In this document: piece after piece, positions 9,601-19,600 of the stretch
Layout of the letters: each line of letters starts with the position of its first letter
Position numbering within the stretch: the first letter of the stretch is position 1
Source of the DNA: Akkermansiaceae bacterium UBA5020
GTDB lineage: Bacteria > Verrucomicrobiota > Verrucomicrobiia > Verrucomicrobiales > DEV007
Reading direction: 5' to 3'
Length of the DNA: 30,869 nucleotides
NCBI GenBank assembly: GCA_002396885.1
Contig: DGXY01000003.1
Coordinates: 1-30,869, forward strand
Program-made: the position numbers and the translations under genes
The notes under the pieces: generated by a model
Seen by the model: the letters and a program-made list of their open reading frames with translations, nothing else
What the model was told of the DNA's origin: nothing
Database searches by the model: none

Positions 9601-12600
9601 GACATTGACCCGGATGTCGCCGAGAATGAAGGAAGAGGTTTCAAAATCAGCCAGTTCCGTTCCACCGTGGCCAAGGCGGACATAGTCAAGGAAATCATTG
9701 CCGGCCGTCATGAGGAGGCTGCCCACGGGGGCATTGACATCAATATCCCCGGTGATGGTCATGAAGACGAGATGACGATTCATGTTTCCGCCACTGTCAC
9801 CGACGAAGGTGCTCGACCCGGTTTGCAGTTCGTTTCCGTTGAGCATCCGGTAGCTGACGTTCTCCCGGCCGTCGGGAAGAGCAGTACCTGCACCTGGCAC
9901 AGTGGGGGTCACAAGAAGGTTCCGGTAACCCGATCCCTCGGTAGCGAAGGCGAAGTTTGAGCCACCGTGTCCGATCGCCGCAAAACGCCGGTCACGTGCG
10001 AAGCTGCCCGTGACGCCCTGGGTCGAATATCCCTTGATCACAATGTCGCCAGTCCTCGCGGTGGCATTGATGTTCCCATGGAGCCCACTGATAGTCGATC
10101 CGTTGAGCGCCGCCACCGTAACCAGACCGTTCGGTGCCAAATCAAGCGGTGCAAGGGAGAGCAATCCCTGGTTTCCCGCCGTACCTTGCGAAGTCCCCCT
10201 TGAATACTGATTGACGCTGTAGCCGAGGGTGGTGTTGATCGCAAAGCCACCGGCATTGACGCCGTTGTCAGGGAAGTTGGTTCGGTTGAAACGGCGGAGT
10301 CTCTCCGGATCCAGCGCGGGATCGAAGCCGGTCGTGATGGCCCCCGAGAAGAGTTCACCGCGGCGCAGATTGGGGTTGTCGAAATCCCCCGCCGTCGCAA
10401 AGAAGCGGAGTTGCTGATCGGCCACGTTGGTCGGATTCCAGTAGGCGTGCCCGACGAAGGTATGTCCGATCGTCGCGGTAGCGCGCGTCGCCTCACCGGC
10501 GAGAATGCTGATGTTTCGACCGGCCTCGACGTGAATGTCCCCGTAAAACTCGCCGAATTGTCCAATCCCGCCGTGCCCGATCTGCGCGGAGGAGTTGGAA
10601 GAAGGTGCCACTGTGTCGAAAATCTGAGCGGCGCGGAGATTGACATCCCCGAGTGTCCCCACCGTCGCAGTAACTTTGCCGGTGGCGTGATTCACCGTGA
10701 TCGGAGCATTACCGTCGATCCCGGCAAAAACGTTGATGTTCCCGTAGACAGGAGCGAGACGGGCTGCGGAGGTGCTCATCCGATCGTCGTTCGAACCGTT
10801 GAAACTCCAACGACGTTCCATCTGGTTGCCTTCAATTCCCGCGATGGAGAAGGCGGCGTTGGTGATGTCTTCGTTGCCGATTTCACGGGTGGAATGCCCC
10901 GCCCCACCTCCGATGGGCCGGTTCGGGCCACCATGTCCGATCATCGCCGTCACCGCCTCGTTGCCATTGCCCGCCGAGACGCTGACGCTCAGCTTGGCCA
11001 AGACATTGATATCGGCCCCGTTTTCCGTCACCCCCGGAAGCGCCTTGGCTGCCACGCTGAGGGCCCCCACCCCCGCGCCGTATTCGGGACGGAGCGCACC
11101 GAGTTTGAGGGGATCCTTCGTTTCGAGACTACCTGCCGCCTCGATCTGCTGCCACCACCAGTTCCCCGAGGTGACACTATTGAAATGATTCGCATAGGGG
11201 ATAAAGGTGTCGGCCACCACTCCCGTGCTGTTGATCCCGCGAACCCCGTCGACGATTCCGTCGCTGTTCAGATCCACTTCATTTTGGCCGGCGACGGCGA
11301 CAATCGGATTGCCCACACCCGCAGCGGCCTGGTTGCTGGCTAGCGCCGCGTTGTTTCTCCCATCGCTGAGAAGCCAGGCACCCGTGCCTTCGGGGGCTCC
11401 CACCTTCATGTCGAGACGGATCTGAGTCGTCCCGCCATCGGTTCCCCGGTTGAGTCGGGGAGCGAAAAGCTGCCCCCCATCGCGGAAACCAATCATCGCG
11501 TAGCGATTGCTCGCCGCCGTGTCCGATCCGGTGACGCGCACTTCAAAGCCGGCGACATTGGTGTCACCAAAACGGCTTCCGACTTCGACATGCTGGGTCT
11601 GCGAGGACACCCCCACAAAAACACTTCCACCGTTGTTGCCGAACTGGCCCTGGCTCGCGTAGAAATCCCAGGCGCTCTGTGGATCAAGGAGGAGGGCGGC
11701 GTCTCCTTCAAGGCCGCCCCAGCCCGCCATGAGGTTCACTGAGCCGGCCCCTGAGGTGCGGATGTGGTTGCGGACGAGAATGGACCCCGAAGCGAAGGCA
11801 CCGAAGCTGGACTGTGAATTGGTCCACTGGATCGCGGAGTCGCGATTGTTCGCTTCGCTCCCGTCATTCACGTCCCCTCCGCCCCCGACGCCATTGATGG
11901 AAATATTCCCGCTGCCGGTCACGACAAGAACGTTCGCCCCACTCTGGAGCGTGCTGTTGATCGAGGAGATGCTGATCGTCGAATCGGTCACCGGCGAGGT
12001 CAGCGGAGGAAGAGCCGCCCCCACCGCTCCGATCACGACGTTTCCGGGGTCGAAGAGGACCGTGCCAGCCTTGCCGCCGACCGAAGCGACACGGGCGGTG
12101 CCGTCGAAGTAGAGCCATTCCTTGCCGGAAACTTCCACGAGGCCCCCGTCGCCTGCTCCATCGAGGGAGCTGGCCGAAACGTCGCCGAGGAAAAGAGTAT
12201 CACCGTTCGCCCAGACAATCGCGCTACCGCCATTGCCACCAAGCGAATCGGCCGTCAGCTCGGCGCCCTTCTCGACGCGCGTCGAACGGGCCTCACGAAT
12301 CCCCGTGTCGCGTCCCTGAAAGTCTCCCCCCACGCGGATTTGACCGCCGGCAGAAAAACCATCCACCGAGAGATCAGCCGAATCGTTGATGAGGACGTTT
12401 TCTCCAGTCACGGCAAGGGAGCCGCCCACGCCAGCGGAGGAGTCGGCGCGCACCGTGCCATCGACAGCAATGGCACCCGCAGCGTCCATCGCGACACTGC
12501 CCCCGACCCGATCTCCGGAGACATCAATCACCGAAGTTGAGGCCTGCACGACCTGGGCGCCAGTCACCGCGACGCTTCCTCCACTGCGAGAACCGACCGC

Positions 12601-13539
12601 TTCGATTCGCCCGGCGACATTGGCCTCGCCGCCAGCGGCGTCGATCTGCACCTGTCCGCCATCGGCTCCAGCTGTCGCCGCGATTTGGGCACCTGCACCC
12701 ACGTTGATGTTCGAACTGCCGCCCGATGCACGCAGAAGGACCCGGCCGCTGCTGCGGTCGGCACCGGTCGCGCGGATCGCTCCGCCGTTGTTGATGGCGA
12801 GGGCGTAGACATTGCCATGGGACTTCAACTCAGCGGAAGCCCCACGGATCGTGCCGGCGTTGTTGATCCCCGTGCCGGTGTATTCGGACGCACCCCGCAC
12901 CGAGATCTTTGAACCGCCCCCTTCTTCGAGGAGAATATCACCACCGGCACCGATGGCCACGGTCCCGTTCAGCGCACCGATCTGGCCTTGGTTATCAACA
13001 AATCCGCCCATAAGGACGACATCGCCGCCACTGGAGGAAATGGTGCCGAAGTTCGTGACGCCGGTATTGGACGCGCCGTAGAAGCGGCTGCTGCCACCAT
13101 TGTGAAAGTCATCGTCGTCGATGTCCAGCGTCGAAAGGACGGCGTTGCCGCCGACATCGATCACCCCGTTCGAACCCACGACGATTCCATTCGGGTTGAT
13201 GACGTAAACATTCGCGTTGCCCTTCAACTGACCGTAGATCTGGGAGATGTTTCCTCCGGTGACGCGGTTCAACGCGGTTCCGTTGTTTGGCTGCACGAAG
13301 CGGGTCATCTCTCCGTTGGCGATAGAGAAATCCTGCCAGTTGATCACAACGCTCGGTGCCTTTTGATGAATGCGAAGTTGATTGGCGGAGATCTGGTTGA
13401 TCACTGCATTCTGCGCACCACCCACCACCATGCCACCGCTGGGGTTTGCCTGGACTGGACCGCCCGTCGTGACAAACGCGGGCAGAAGGAGCGACAGGGT
13501 CCATTTCTGGAGCCGTTTGCCGATGAGATTTTCTTTCAT
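6664..13539 (-). CDS. Giant TPS-domain (filamentous haemagglutinin-like) protein with IGHGG repeats, copy 2
   Basis: This 2291-aa protein is predicted to be secreted or surface exposed. It has a Sec signal at residues 1-31 (cleavage likely after VQA). The haemagglutination/TPS N-terminal domain has NWQDFSI (68-73 region) and NPNG (115-118), the hallmarks of TpsA-type exoproteins that fold as a right-handed beta-helix. Further on come the family segment GGLVEVSGKEWLYFDG and LFDPGNVVIG. Residues about 865-1961 hold about 16 repeats centred on IGHGG or close variants. The C-terminal 150 residues contain a proline segment, FSETYDAFFREEDLF, an acidic stretch and the box YVYEPGTNRYSSYRVFG (2265-2281), all shared with the upstream paralog. 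The start ATG 13539 gives a compact signal peptide. A GTG at 13605 overlapping the upstream stop codon (GTGA) is possible. There is no Shine-Dalgarno. No TpsB partner gene is in the window. Function could be adhesion or surface-layer structure; this is inference. Confidence 0.85.
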   Translation of the reverse strand: MKENLIGKRLQKWTLSLLLPAFVTTGGPVQANPSGGMVVGGAQNAVINQISANQLRIHQKAPSVVINWQDFSIANGEMTRFVQPNNGTALNRVTGGNISQIYGQLKGNANVYVINPNGIVVGSNGVIDVGGNAVLSTLDIDDDDFHNGGSSRFYGASNTGVTNFGTISSSGGDVVLMGGFVDNQGQIGALNGTVAIGAGGDILLEEGGGSKISVRGASEYTGTGINNAGTIRGASAELKSHGNVYALAINNGGAIRATGADRSSGRVLLRASGGSSNINVGAGAQIAATAGADGGQVQIDAAGGEANVAGRIEAVGSRSGGSVAVTGAQVVQASTSVIDVSGDRVGGSVAMDAAGAIAVDGTVRADSSAGVGGSLAVTGENVLINDSADLSVDGFSAGGQIRVGGDFQGRDTGIREARSTRVEKGAELTADSLGGNGGSAIVWANGDTLFLGDVSASSLDGAGDGGLVEVSGKEWLYFDGTARVASVGGKAGTVLFDPGNVVIGAVGAALPPLTSPVTDSTISISSINSTLQSGANVLVVTGSGNISINGVGGGGDVNDGSEANNRDSAIQWTNSQSSFGAFASGSILVRNHIRTSGAGSVNLMAGWGGLEGDAALLLDPQSAWDFYASQGQFGNNGGSVFVGVSSQTQHVEVGSRFGDTNVAGFEVRVTGSDTAASNRYAMIGFRDGGQLFAPRLNRGTDGGTTQIRLDMKVGAPEGTGAWLLSDGRNNAALASNQAAAGVGNPIVAVAGQNEVDLNSDGIVDGVRGINSTGVVADTFIPYANHFNSVTSGNWWWQQIEAAGSLETKDPLKLGALRPEYGAGVGALSVAAKALPGVTENGADINVLAKLSVSVSAGNGNEAVTAMIGHGGPNRPIGGGAGHSTREIGNEDITNAAFSIAGIEGNQMERRWSFNGSNDDRMSTSAARLAPVYGNINVFAGIDGNAPITVNHATGKVTATVGTLGDVNLRAAQIFDTVAPSSNSSAQIGHGGIGQFGEFYGDIHVEAGRNISILAGEATRATATIGHTFVGHAYWNPTNVADQQLRFFATAGDFDNPNLRRGELFSGAITTGFDPALDPERLRRFNRTNFPDNGVNAGGFAINTTLGYSVNQYSRGTSQGTAGNQGLLSLAPLDLAPNGLVTVAALNGSTISGLHGNINATARTGDIVIKGYSTQGVTGSFARDRRFAAIGHGGSNFAFATEGSGYRNLLVTPTVPGAGTALPDGRENVSYRMLNGNELQTGSSTFVGDSGGNMNRHLVFMTITGDIDVNAPVGSLLMTAGNDFLDYVRLGHGGTELADFETSSFILGDIRVNVGGNLDIIGGGSIAPLNRGGDFDLLAPAHLGHGGYRSGFTSLQGDIQVTTGGNVLVRNGAYAFSHAKIGHQSVEDRGQVGGNFSRTENFRFDNVQTNIVSLNTATAASVAYSAALVQPNNVVGIRNFTNGQAGTLVGVARNTSDITLTAGGSVTLEHMKMGERQSPLRTGSVIANVGNQELGARTRSSFAQIGHGGLTTFSFNVNNTATNYQNKIGNITVEANGGNIEVKNGEGQHRWSRIGHGVGRGERVDDSASVGFSRAIELAGDIAVTASGDIRIDALAADENERPENFNTAFGAPAPSIYNPAAIGHGGIENNLDLVVLGRGENMRGIAASSDVTAVAGGDLYVLGGMGVETSFAQLGHGFSSDLGDDAARRLGVATGFAGDINVSVDGSVFLEGSPNAWSEQPSGTTDNEGRSVHGAFAAIGHGGYQLDAPSFGNITVYVGDNLSILGQRRTDPETTVVGASPYSIVNPTPGLGGVASAFNFAKVGHFAVENGNRQATTGDQVGSANQTGDITVVVGGDALLQGGTTPNLDRQTIYGAFAQIGHGGPSITGNVSGAITVLVKGDLSVIRGSETNFPTGGGNLTLQALNNYAMIGNGDYLRDTNSVDQSALFRQTARGIRRGDLVIAAGSDATFNAAMIGHLDPLLSPQATFGKTQIAVSRLNPFFGGLGRLTALNGTVFTSGGFGIDQIEFYMPARSNNAIDATTRINEISAVFNIAPGNFAAPFNQANGILAGRNDEVYLTPDLWWDEAGVAAAGGFTGGAVFPTDAISGQGGSVALVNNPGGLPNLSSLTAGALGSSAPLYRDVNGVSGSGLYTLYYDSIDVVANGFPTPPTPPTQPAGPDIPLPSSVFDVDGIFFSETYDAFFREEDLFNDGLGGSGGGLYALLGLFERDEDTQEGADTWSVEDGLDGLFGDRRDSDSQEEQDEEEESRIQRGNAGGPVGVTFYVYEPGTNRYSSYRVFGNQATTFYPAN
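7655..10945 (-). repeat. IGHGG repeat array in giant protein copy 2
   Basis: About 16 imperfect protein repeats of uneven length (roughly 40-110 residues apart) share the core (F/Y)A(x)(I/L/V)GHGG, followed after 6-14 residues by G(D/N)IxVxxGGD(L/V). Degenerate copies read IGHTFVG, IGHQSVE, VGHFAVE, IGNGDY and IGHLDP. On the plus strand the core appears as CC(T/A/G)CC(G/A)TG(A/T/G)CCGA(T/A). Divergence between copies at the DNA level is high, so this is an old array rather than a recent slippage product. Confidence 0.75.
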
Positions 13540-13601
13540 TTCAAAAGGGGAAGGTTGAGGCACGAAACAGAGTTCGTTCTGAAAAGGATTGTCGTTTCCA
13601 A

Positions 13602-16600
13602 TCACTGTGTGACGGAGAGACGAGTTTGCTCGACTCCGAAGACCCGATAGCTGGAGTAGCGGTTCGTCCCCGGATCGTAGACATAGTAGGACAGGCCACC
13701 GCGGCCGACCTGCTGAGCGGCGCGGCGCTTGCGGCGTTGCCGTTCCTCGTCGTCCTCATCCTCAAGGAAGGTGCTGCCGGGCTCTAGATCGCTGTATTGA
13801 CGCCCACCGAAGCTGTCGTCGAGCATGTGCTCGAGGAAGCTGCCTCCGGAAGCGGGCGGTGCGTCGCTCTCCATGGCATCGGAATAGGCGACGGAGGGCA
13901 GGACCTCATCATATCCGTCGTAGAGGAAGAGCTCTTCGCTCCGGAAGAAGGCATCGAAGGTGTCCGAGAAGACGAAGGGATTGAAGTCGAAGGGAGGGAG
14001 CGGCGGCACCGGAGGCACGGGCGGCACCGGAGGCACCGGAGGCACGGGCGGCACGGGCGGAACCTGGCCTCCATAGTAGATGTTGTAGAGACCGAAGGTA
14101 TGGGAAGGGTAGGTCCCCTCGGGGGTGAAGGTGGCGTCAGCCTCGCTCAAGCCCGTGGCAGGAAACTCGTGCTCGAGCGCGATCTGCTCGTCAGCACGGC
14201 TCGTGCCCGGCGTCGGAGTCCGCGTGTAGACCGCGTTGTTGATCTGAGTTCCCGCCGCGATCAGGTTCGAAGAAGCATCCGGCATGTAGAGCCGCACCTC
14301 GTCGCCGAGGACGCCGCCGGCCGGACTCGAGATGACCGAATCCGCGGTCGTGATGAACTGTCCGCTGCCACCGGCATGAGGATTGTTCCGGCCAACGGCG
14401 ATGTAGGTGTCCTTCGTTGTCAGTCCGTTGACGCTATTCGGATTGAGTTTGGAATCGACGTGACCGATCACTCCCATGCCCATCGAGAGGGTTTCGCCGA
14501 CACTGAGGTGGATGTCACCATCCCAGAATCCACCCCCCCGGTTGCGCTGATCACCGTTGCCGATCTTGCCCCAGTTGTCGAGGCCGGTCGTGGCACCGCT
14601 CGCGAGAGTCAGGTTGTTGGCGGCGATGACCTTGATGTCGGCGTAATGGTCTCCGGGGCTCAGATAACCACCGCTGCCGATTTGAGCGCCCGAGCGGCGT
14701 CCGTCACCGGCTTGGACAATGACATTGCCGGTGCCGCCGAGGGCGTAGACCTTGATCGTCTCACCGGCGCGTCCGAGAGTGCCGACGACGGTGTCATTGG
14801 CGTGACCAATCCGGGCAACGTTCGTCTTATCGAGATCCACATCCGTGGTTTGGGCCCCGCCTCGGATCGCCACACTGCCATCTTCGGTGCTGACAATGAT
14901 GTTACCGTTATGATCGCCGGAAGAACTGAAACCTCCGTGACCGATCTGTGCCATGTGGAAGAGTCCGAAGTTCGACCCGGCGGAGCCCAAGGCCGTGTCT
15001 CCTGCAAAAACATTCACATCACCTGTCGTCGTCTTCACGGAGATCTCACCCACGTGACCGGTTCCAGCTAGATAGGTGCCACCGTTGATGTCGCCATCCC
15101 AGCCGCCGTGCCCGATCAGGGCGAAATTGCGACCATCGTCGTTGTTCTGGGTGTTATTCAGAGGGTGGGCTATTTTGGTGCCGGCGATGACCTGAATGGC
15201 ACCGGCGACCGAAGCGGTGATGTTGCCGGTCAGGCGACCGGCCTGGTTCGGGGCGAGGCCTACCTGGGTCAGTAGTCCGGCCTGGCTGCTGCGGCCTCCG
15301 TGACCAATCATCGCGTAGGTGTCCTGGCCGTTGCCGCCGATGAGAGAGAGACCACCGATGGCACCACCGCCAATGGTGCCGGGAACGAGACTCCTGATCC
15401 CGGAGCCACCGGTGATGCTGATGTTTCCGAGGTGGGATCCATCCGCATCAAAACCGCCGTGACCCAATTGAGCATACTGGTTGGTCTTCAGATAGCTGAG
15501 GGTCCGACCAGCCATGAACTCGACCAAGCCACCAGAGTTGACCGTGATGTTGCCGGAATTCGCGCTCTGGGCGCTTGTTCCGCCGTGACCGAGAAGGGCA
15601 TAGGTGTTCGAATAGGCCCCGGCATGGAACCGGACATCTCCACCCGCCGTCAAATTGATTTCGCCCACCGCACCGATGGTGTCGCGACCGCCGGTCGAGC
15701 TGCCTTGGCCTCCATTGCCGAGTTGCACGAAAGCCGAGTCAGAATTGCCCGAAGTCCACTGATAATCGGCCGAAACGGCGAGCCCGGTGGGATTGACATT
15801 CTGCCGGAAACGGATCCGCCCCGTATCATAGTCCACAGAGGCCACGACCGCGTTCGCCGCGTTCAGGATTTCCCCGTTGAGGGCCGGGTTTTCCGTGAAC
15901 AGGTTACCGCCAATATTGAGCCTCACAGACCCCGGCATAACGCGCCCGTGACCAAGGAAGGCTTCATTGGGACGCAGAGCAGAGTCAGACTCAGGCGTCC
16001 GCTCGGACGCGATCGCCACGTTGGCCGGGATCGCCAAGGTGGAATTGAAGTAAGTGTAGTTGATATTGCGATTCAACTGGTTGCGGTCGTTTTCGAGGTC
16101 ACCGTTGGTCGCAGCGACGGCCGCGGTATTGATCGTCACTCGGCCGGTGGAATAGTTGATGGTTCCGTAGGGGACACCGTGGGTGGCGAGGGAATAATCA
16201 CCAGAGACGGCCGCGGTCGCGCGATAGAGGGTGCCGGTCAGAGACGGTGCCGGCGAGGGTCCGTCCCCGTTCGGTGCGTCGCGGAGGTCTGCAGTAGCGC
16301 CTGCACCACTGGCGGAGCCGATATCGATGAGGAGGGATCCAGGAACAATCGGACCTCTGTGGGCCAGCTCGGAGGGACTATTGAGACCATGGTAGAGGGT
16401 AAACGATCGCTGCATCTGCGAAGCCTCCTGAAGCGTGTTGAGGGTATGACGGGTTCCGATCCAATAGTTTTGAACCGTAGCAGGACCAGCCCCGACAAGG
16501 GCAGCCGGGAAACTGCTAGGGCCTTCGATAAAGCCAGCGGTATAACCACTCACGTTGCTGATCGGCGAAGCCTTCGGCCCGATCATGTGAAAATCACCAC

Positions 16601-19600
16601 CGGCGGTGACGTTGATGTTCCCGGTATGGTCGCCGTCAAAATCAAACCCTCCGTTGCCGATCATTCCAAAGGCGGCCAAACCACGGCCGATCGCTACTTC
16701 CTGCCCCATCGAGAGAAAATTATTGCTCCCGTCGCGAGTGACGATCCCGATGAGGGAGGAACGCTCCATCATGATCGTGCCGGGACGCGAGGCATCGACG
16801 ATGACATCGCCGGAAGCCGTGACATCGATGTTCGCCCCAAGGATATTCGGAGTGCCGCCCGTGCGATAGCCGCCATGACCAATGAGAGCGAAATCGCGGT
16901 CATTGCCTCCGGCAGTGAAGCGGAGGTCTCCTTGCTGCGCGATCACGTCGATCTCATTGTTCAGAGAAAACGATCCCGTGAAGTTCACCGAACTCCCCCC
17001 ATGACCGATCATGGCATACTTGAAGCTCGTGTCCCAATTGTGAGCTTGGACGACCGACTGCGGAATCTGGGTACCAGATGCCAAAACACCAGCAACCAAT
17101 TCGGCGAGCGACGAGTTCGCGACCCCAGTGGATCCGTTTTCGCCCATGGCAAAGTCGATGTAGTCGCTGGACAGCCTGACATCGGAGGGAGCCGAGGTCC
17201 GAGAAGTGAACTCGATATCACCCTTTGCCGTCACGGCGATGTCCGACAGACCATCTCCGGTAATCGCCTGCGTCACTTCCTGCCCACCGTGCCCCACTTG
17301 GGCCCAGCTTTGGCGCATCCGGCCAGTGCGGAAGATGATGTCTCCATCCACCGCACCGGTTCCCTGACCGGCGGATAGAGTGATGCTACCCTGCTTGTTG
17401 CCACGGACATCGCGGCCGCCATGGCCGACTTGGACGAAATTGAAGCCGTAGCCAAATGAACGCTGGGAGCGCTTTTCTTCACCGCCCACAAAGAGAAGGC
17501 CACCCTTGTCGGCGACGACGCTGATATCGCCGCGGTGCCCGGTGCTGAGAGCGTCGATGGCCCTGATGCTTTGCCCGCCATGGCCGATCATGCCGTGGCC
17601 GAAGCCCATATTCCCGGCACGGACTTCGATCCCAATGTCCCGGGAAATCGCCTTCCCTGCCGGAACGAAATAGGGATCAATCCCCGGACCAGGATCTTCG
17701 ACCCAAACCCCATTGGCGTTGTAGCCCATGTTATCGCGCACCCGGACGGTACCGCCAGCAAAGACATTGATGTTTCCGGAAATGGACTGCTCGGGAAGAC
17801 GGGTGTTCACGTTCGTACCCGGATTCGCAAAACTGGTGTTGAAAGGGTCATAAAAGTTGCGAACAAAGGGGATGTTCGCTTGGGTGAACTGCCCCCCGGT
17901 GGCGGGTTCGTTTTCAGCGGAACCGCCATGGCCGATCTGAACATGGCTGAACTGCGTCTCGGGGTCCATGACCGAGTTGATCCCGAGCGGCGTGTTGACA
18001 CCGAGAATGGCGCCAGTATTGCGATCCGTGCCAGAACGGGGAAGCTGGTTGAACCCGATAACCCTGACCGCGCCGGTCGTCGCGGTGACGGTGATGTTGC
18101 CGGATTTCTGCTGATCCCAGATCGTGCGGCGATCAAAGTTACCCGCGGTGCCGTGCCCGATCTGCGCGAAACCGCCAGTGCCTCCATTACCCCGGAGCTG
18201 AATTCCAGCCCCCGCGAGGCCGCGTTCCCCGCCTTGGGGGGTGGCCCCGTGGGCGATGACGGTGACGTCGCCATGAAGGCTGGCGGCTTGCCGATAGCCA
18301 CCGTGTCCGATGAGAGCGTAATCAGCCGCCCCCTGATCCGGGCTCACCAGGTCCTCGAAACCCACTTCAAATTCACGGGCTGCCGACACGAAGACATCTT
18401 CCGCCGCCGTCACCTTGATCGGTGCATTCACGCGGGCGGGATGGCCGAGGTAATTGGTGCGCCAGGACGCTCCAAAGTAAACTCGGTTGTCATCCCCCGT
18501 GTCAAAGACAAAGCCTTCCCGGGTCGTTCGCGTCGGCGATCCTGCGGAACGTAGTGATTCGGCATCATTGACGCCACCATGTCCGATCTGAACGTAGTTG
18601 CGATTGCGGTTATCGGCGGCGCGCATGTCGAGACGACCGCTCAGGCCGATTTCGATGGCACCGGTGGCTCCGTAACCGGCTCCGCGGAACTGTCCGCCGT
18701 TGAGAGTGGTTCCCCCAAGGTCGGCGATGTAGTTCCTGCCACGAACATTGCCGGCGGCATTGCCCCACCACTCGTTGCGCGTCGTGGATAAAATAGTCCG
18801 GCCCAACTCGTATTCATAACCGTTGTCGTGGAAGCCGACATGCGCCCAACGATCATCACCAACCGTGTTACTCGCCGTGATGAAAAGATCGTGCGAGGCC
18901 ACGTTCGTCGCCCCGAAACGGCTGCCCACCTCAACAAATTGGGCACCGGTGGCGGAGTTCACGAAGACCGAGCCACTATTGCGTCCCGCGCCATCGTTGG
19001 CCACGTTGCCGTCGTTCATTGTCGCGAGGACGGCGGCCATGTCGAAGGCGACCCCGTTGGTCTGGGTGCTGCCACTGAGAGGATTGATCAAACCGGTCGT
19101 ACCATCCCAGCCCGCGACGACATTGATCGCGCCCGTTCCCGCACTCCGGACGGAGCGGTTGAAGCTGATGTCACCCACGGCAAGCAGCGTCAGGCTGCCG
19201 GGAGTGGTCGCGGCCCTTTCCTGATACCATTCGACCCGGTCGTTGATCGTGATCGAACCGACCGGCCCCGCCGCACCGAAGTTGGAGGTGATAATCACAT
19301 TCACTCCCTGATCGAGCAGGGTTGAGAGGGAGACGTTGTTGACGTTGTTGGAGGACGCGACCGCCGCACTGACGGTGATGTCAGTCGGGTCGAGGAGAAG
19401 GGTGCCTGCCTTGCCACTGCTGGCGGTGAGATCGACATCGCCGTCGAAGGTGAGGCCCTGTTTTCCCGAAACTTCGACGAAACCACCACCGGTCACGCCG
19501 TTCGCTTTGATTTCGCCATCGAAGAAGGTGTCGCCATCGGACCAGAGGATGACATTGCCCCCGCGACCGTCGCCTACCGCAGCCGCGGCGATCTTCGCTC

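Noticed and set aside
7765..9960. 731-codon plus-strand open frame antisense to giant protein copy 2
   Set aside because: Its translation is low in hydrophobic core patterns and rich in Asp/Gly/Val/Arg, as expected from the complement of GC-rich beta-helix codons. The minus-strand protein has clear domains and repeats across the whole interval.
15300..17378. 692-codon plus-strand open frame antisense to giant protein copy 1
   Set aside because: Same reasoning: it mirrors the repeat codons of the real gene and has no recognisable domain of its own.
7655..18600. CRISPR-like regularity of the repeats
   Set aside because: The repeats are coding, imperfect, of uneven spacing, and the unit is a protein motif; there are no direct repeats of 23-40 bp with unique spacers.
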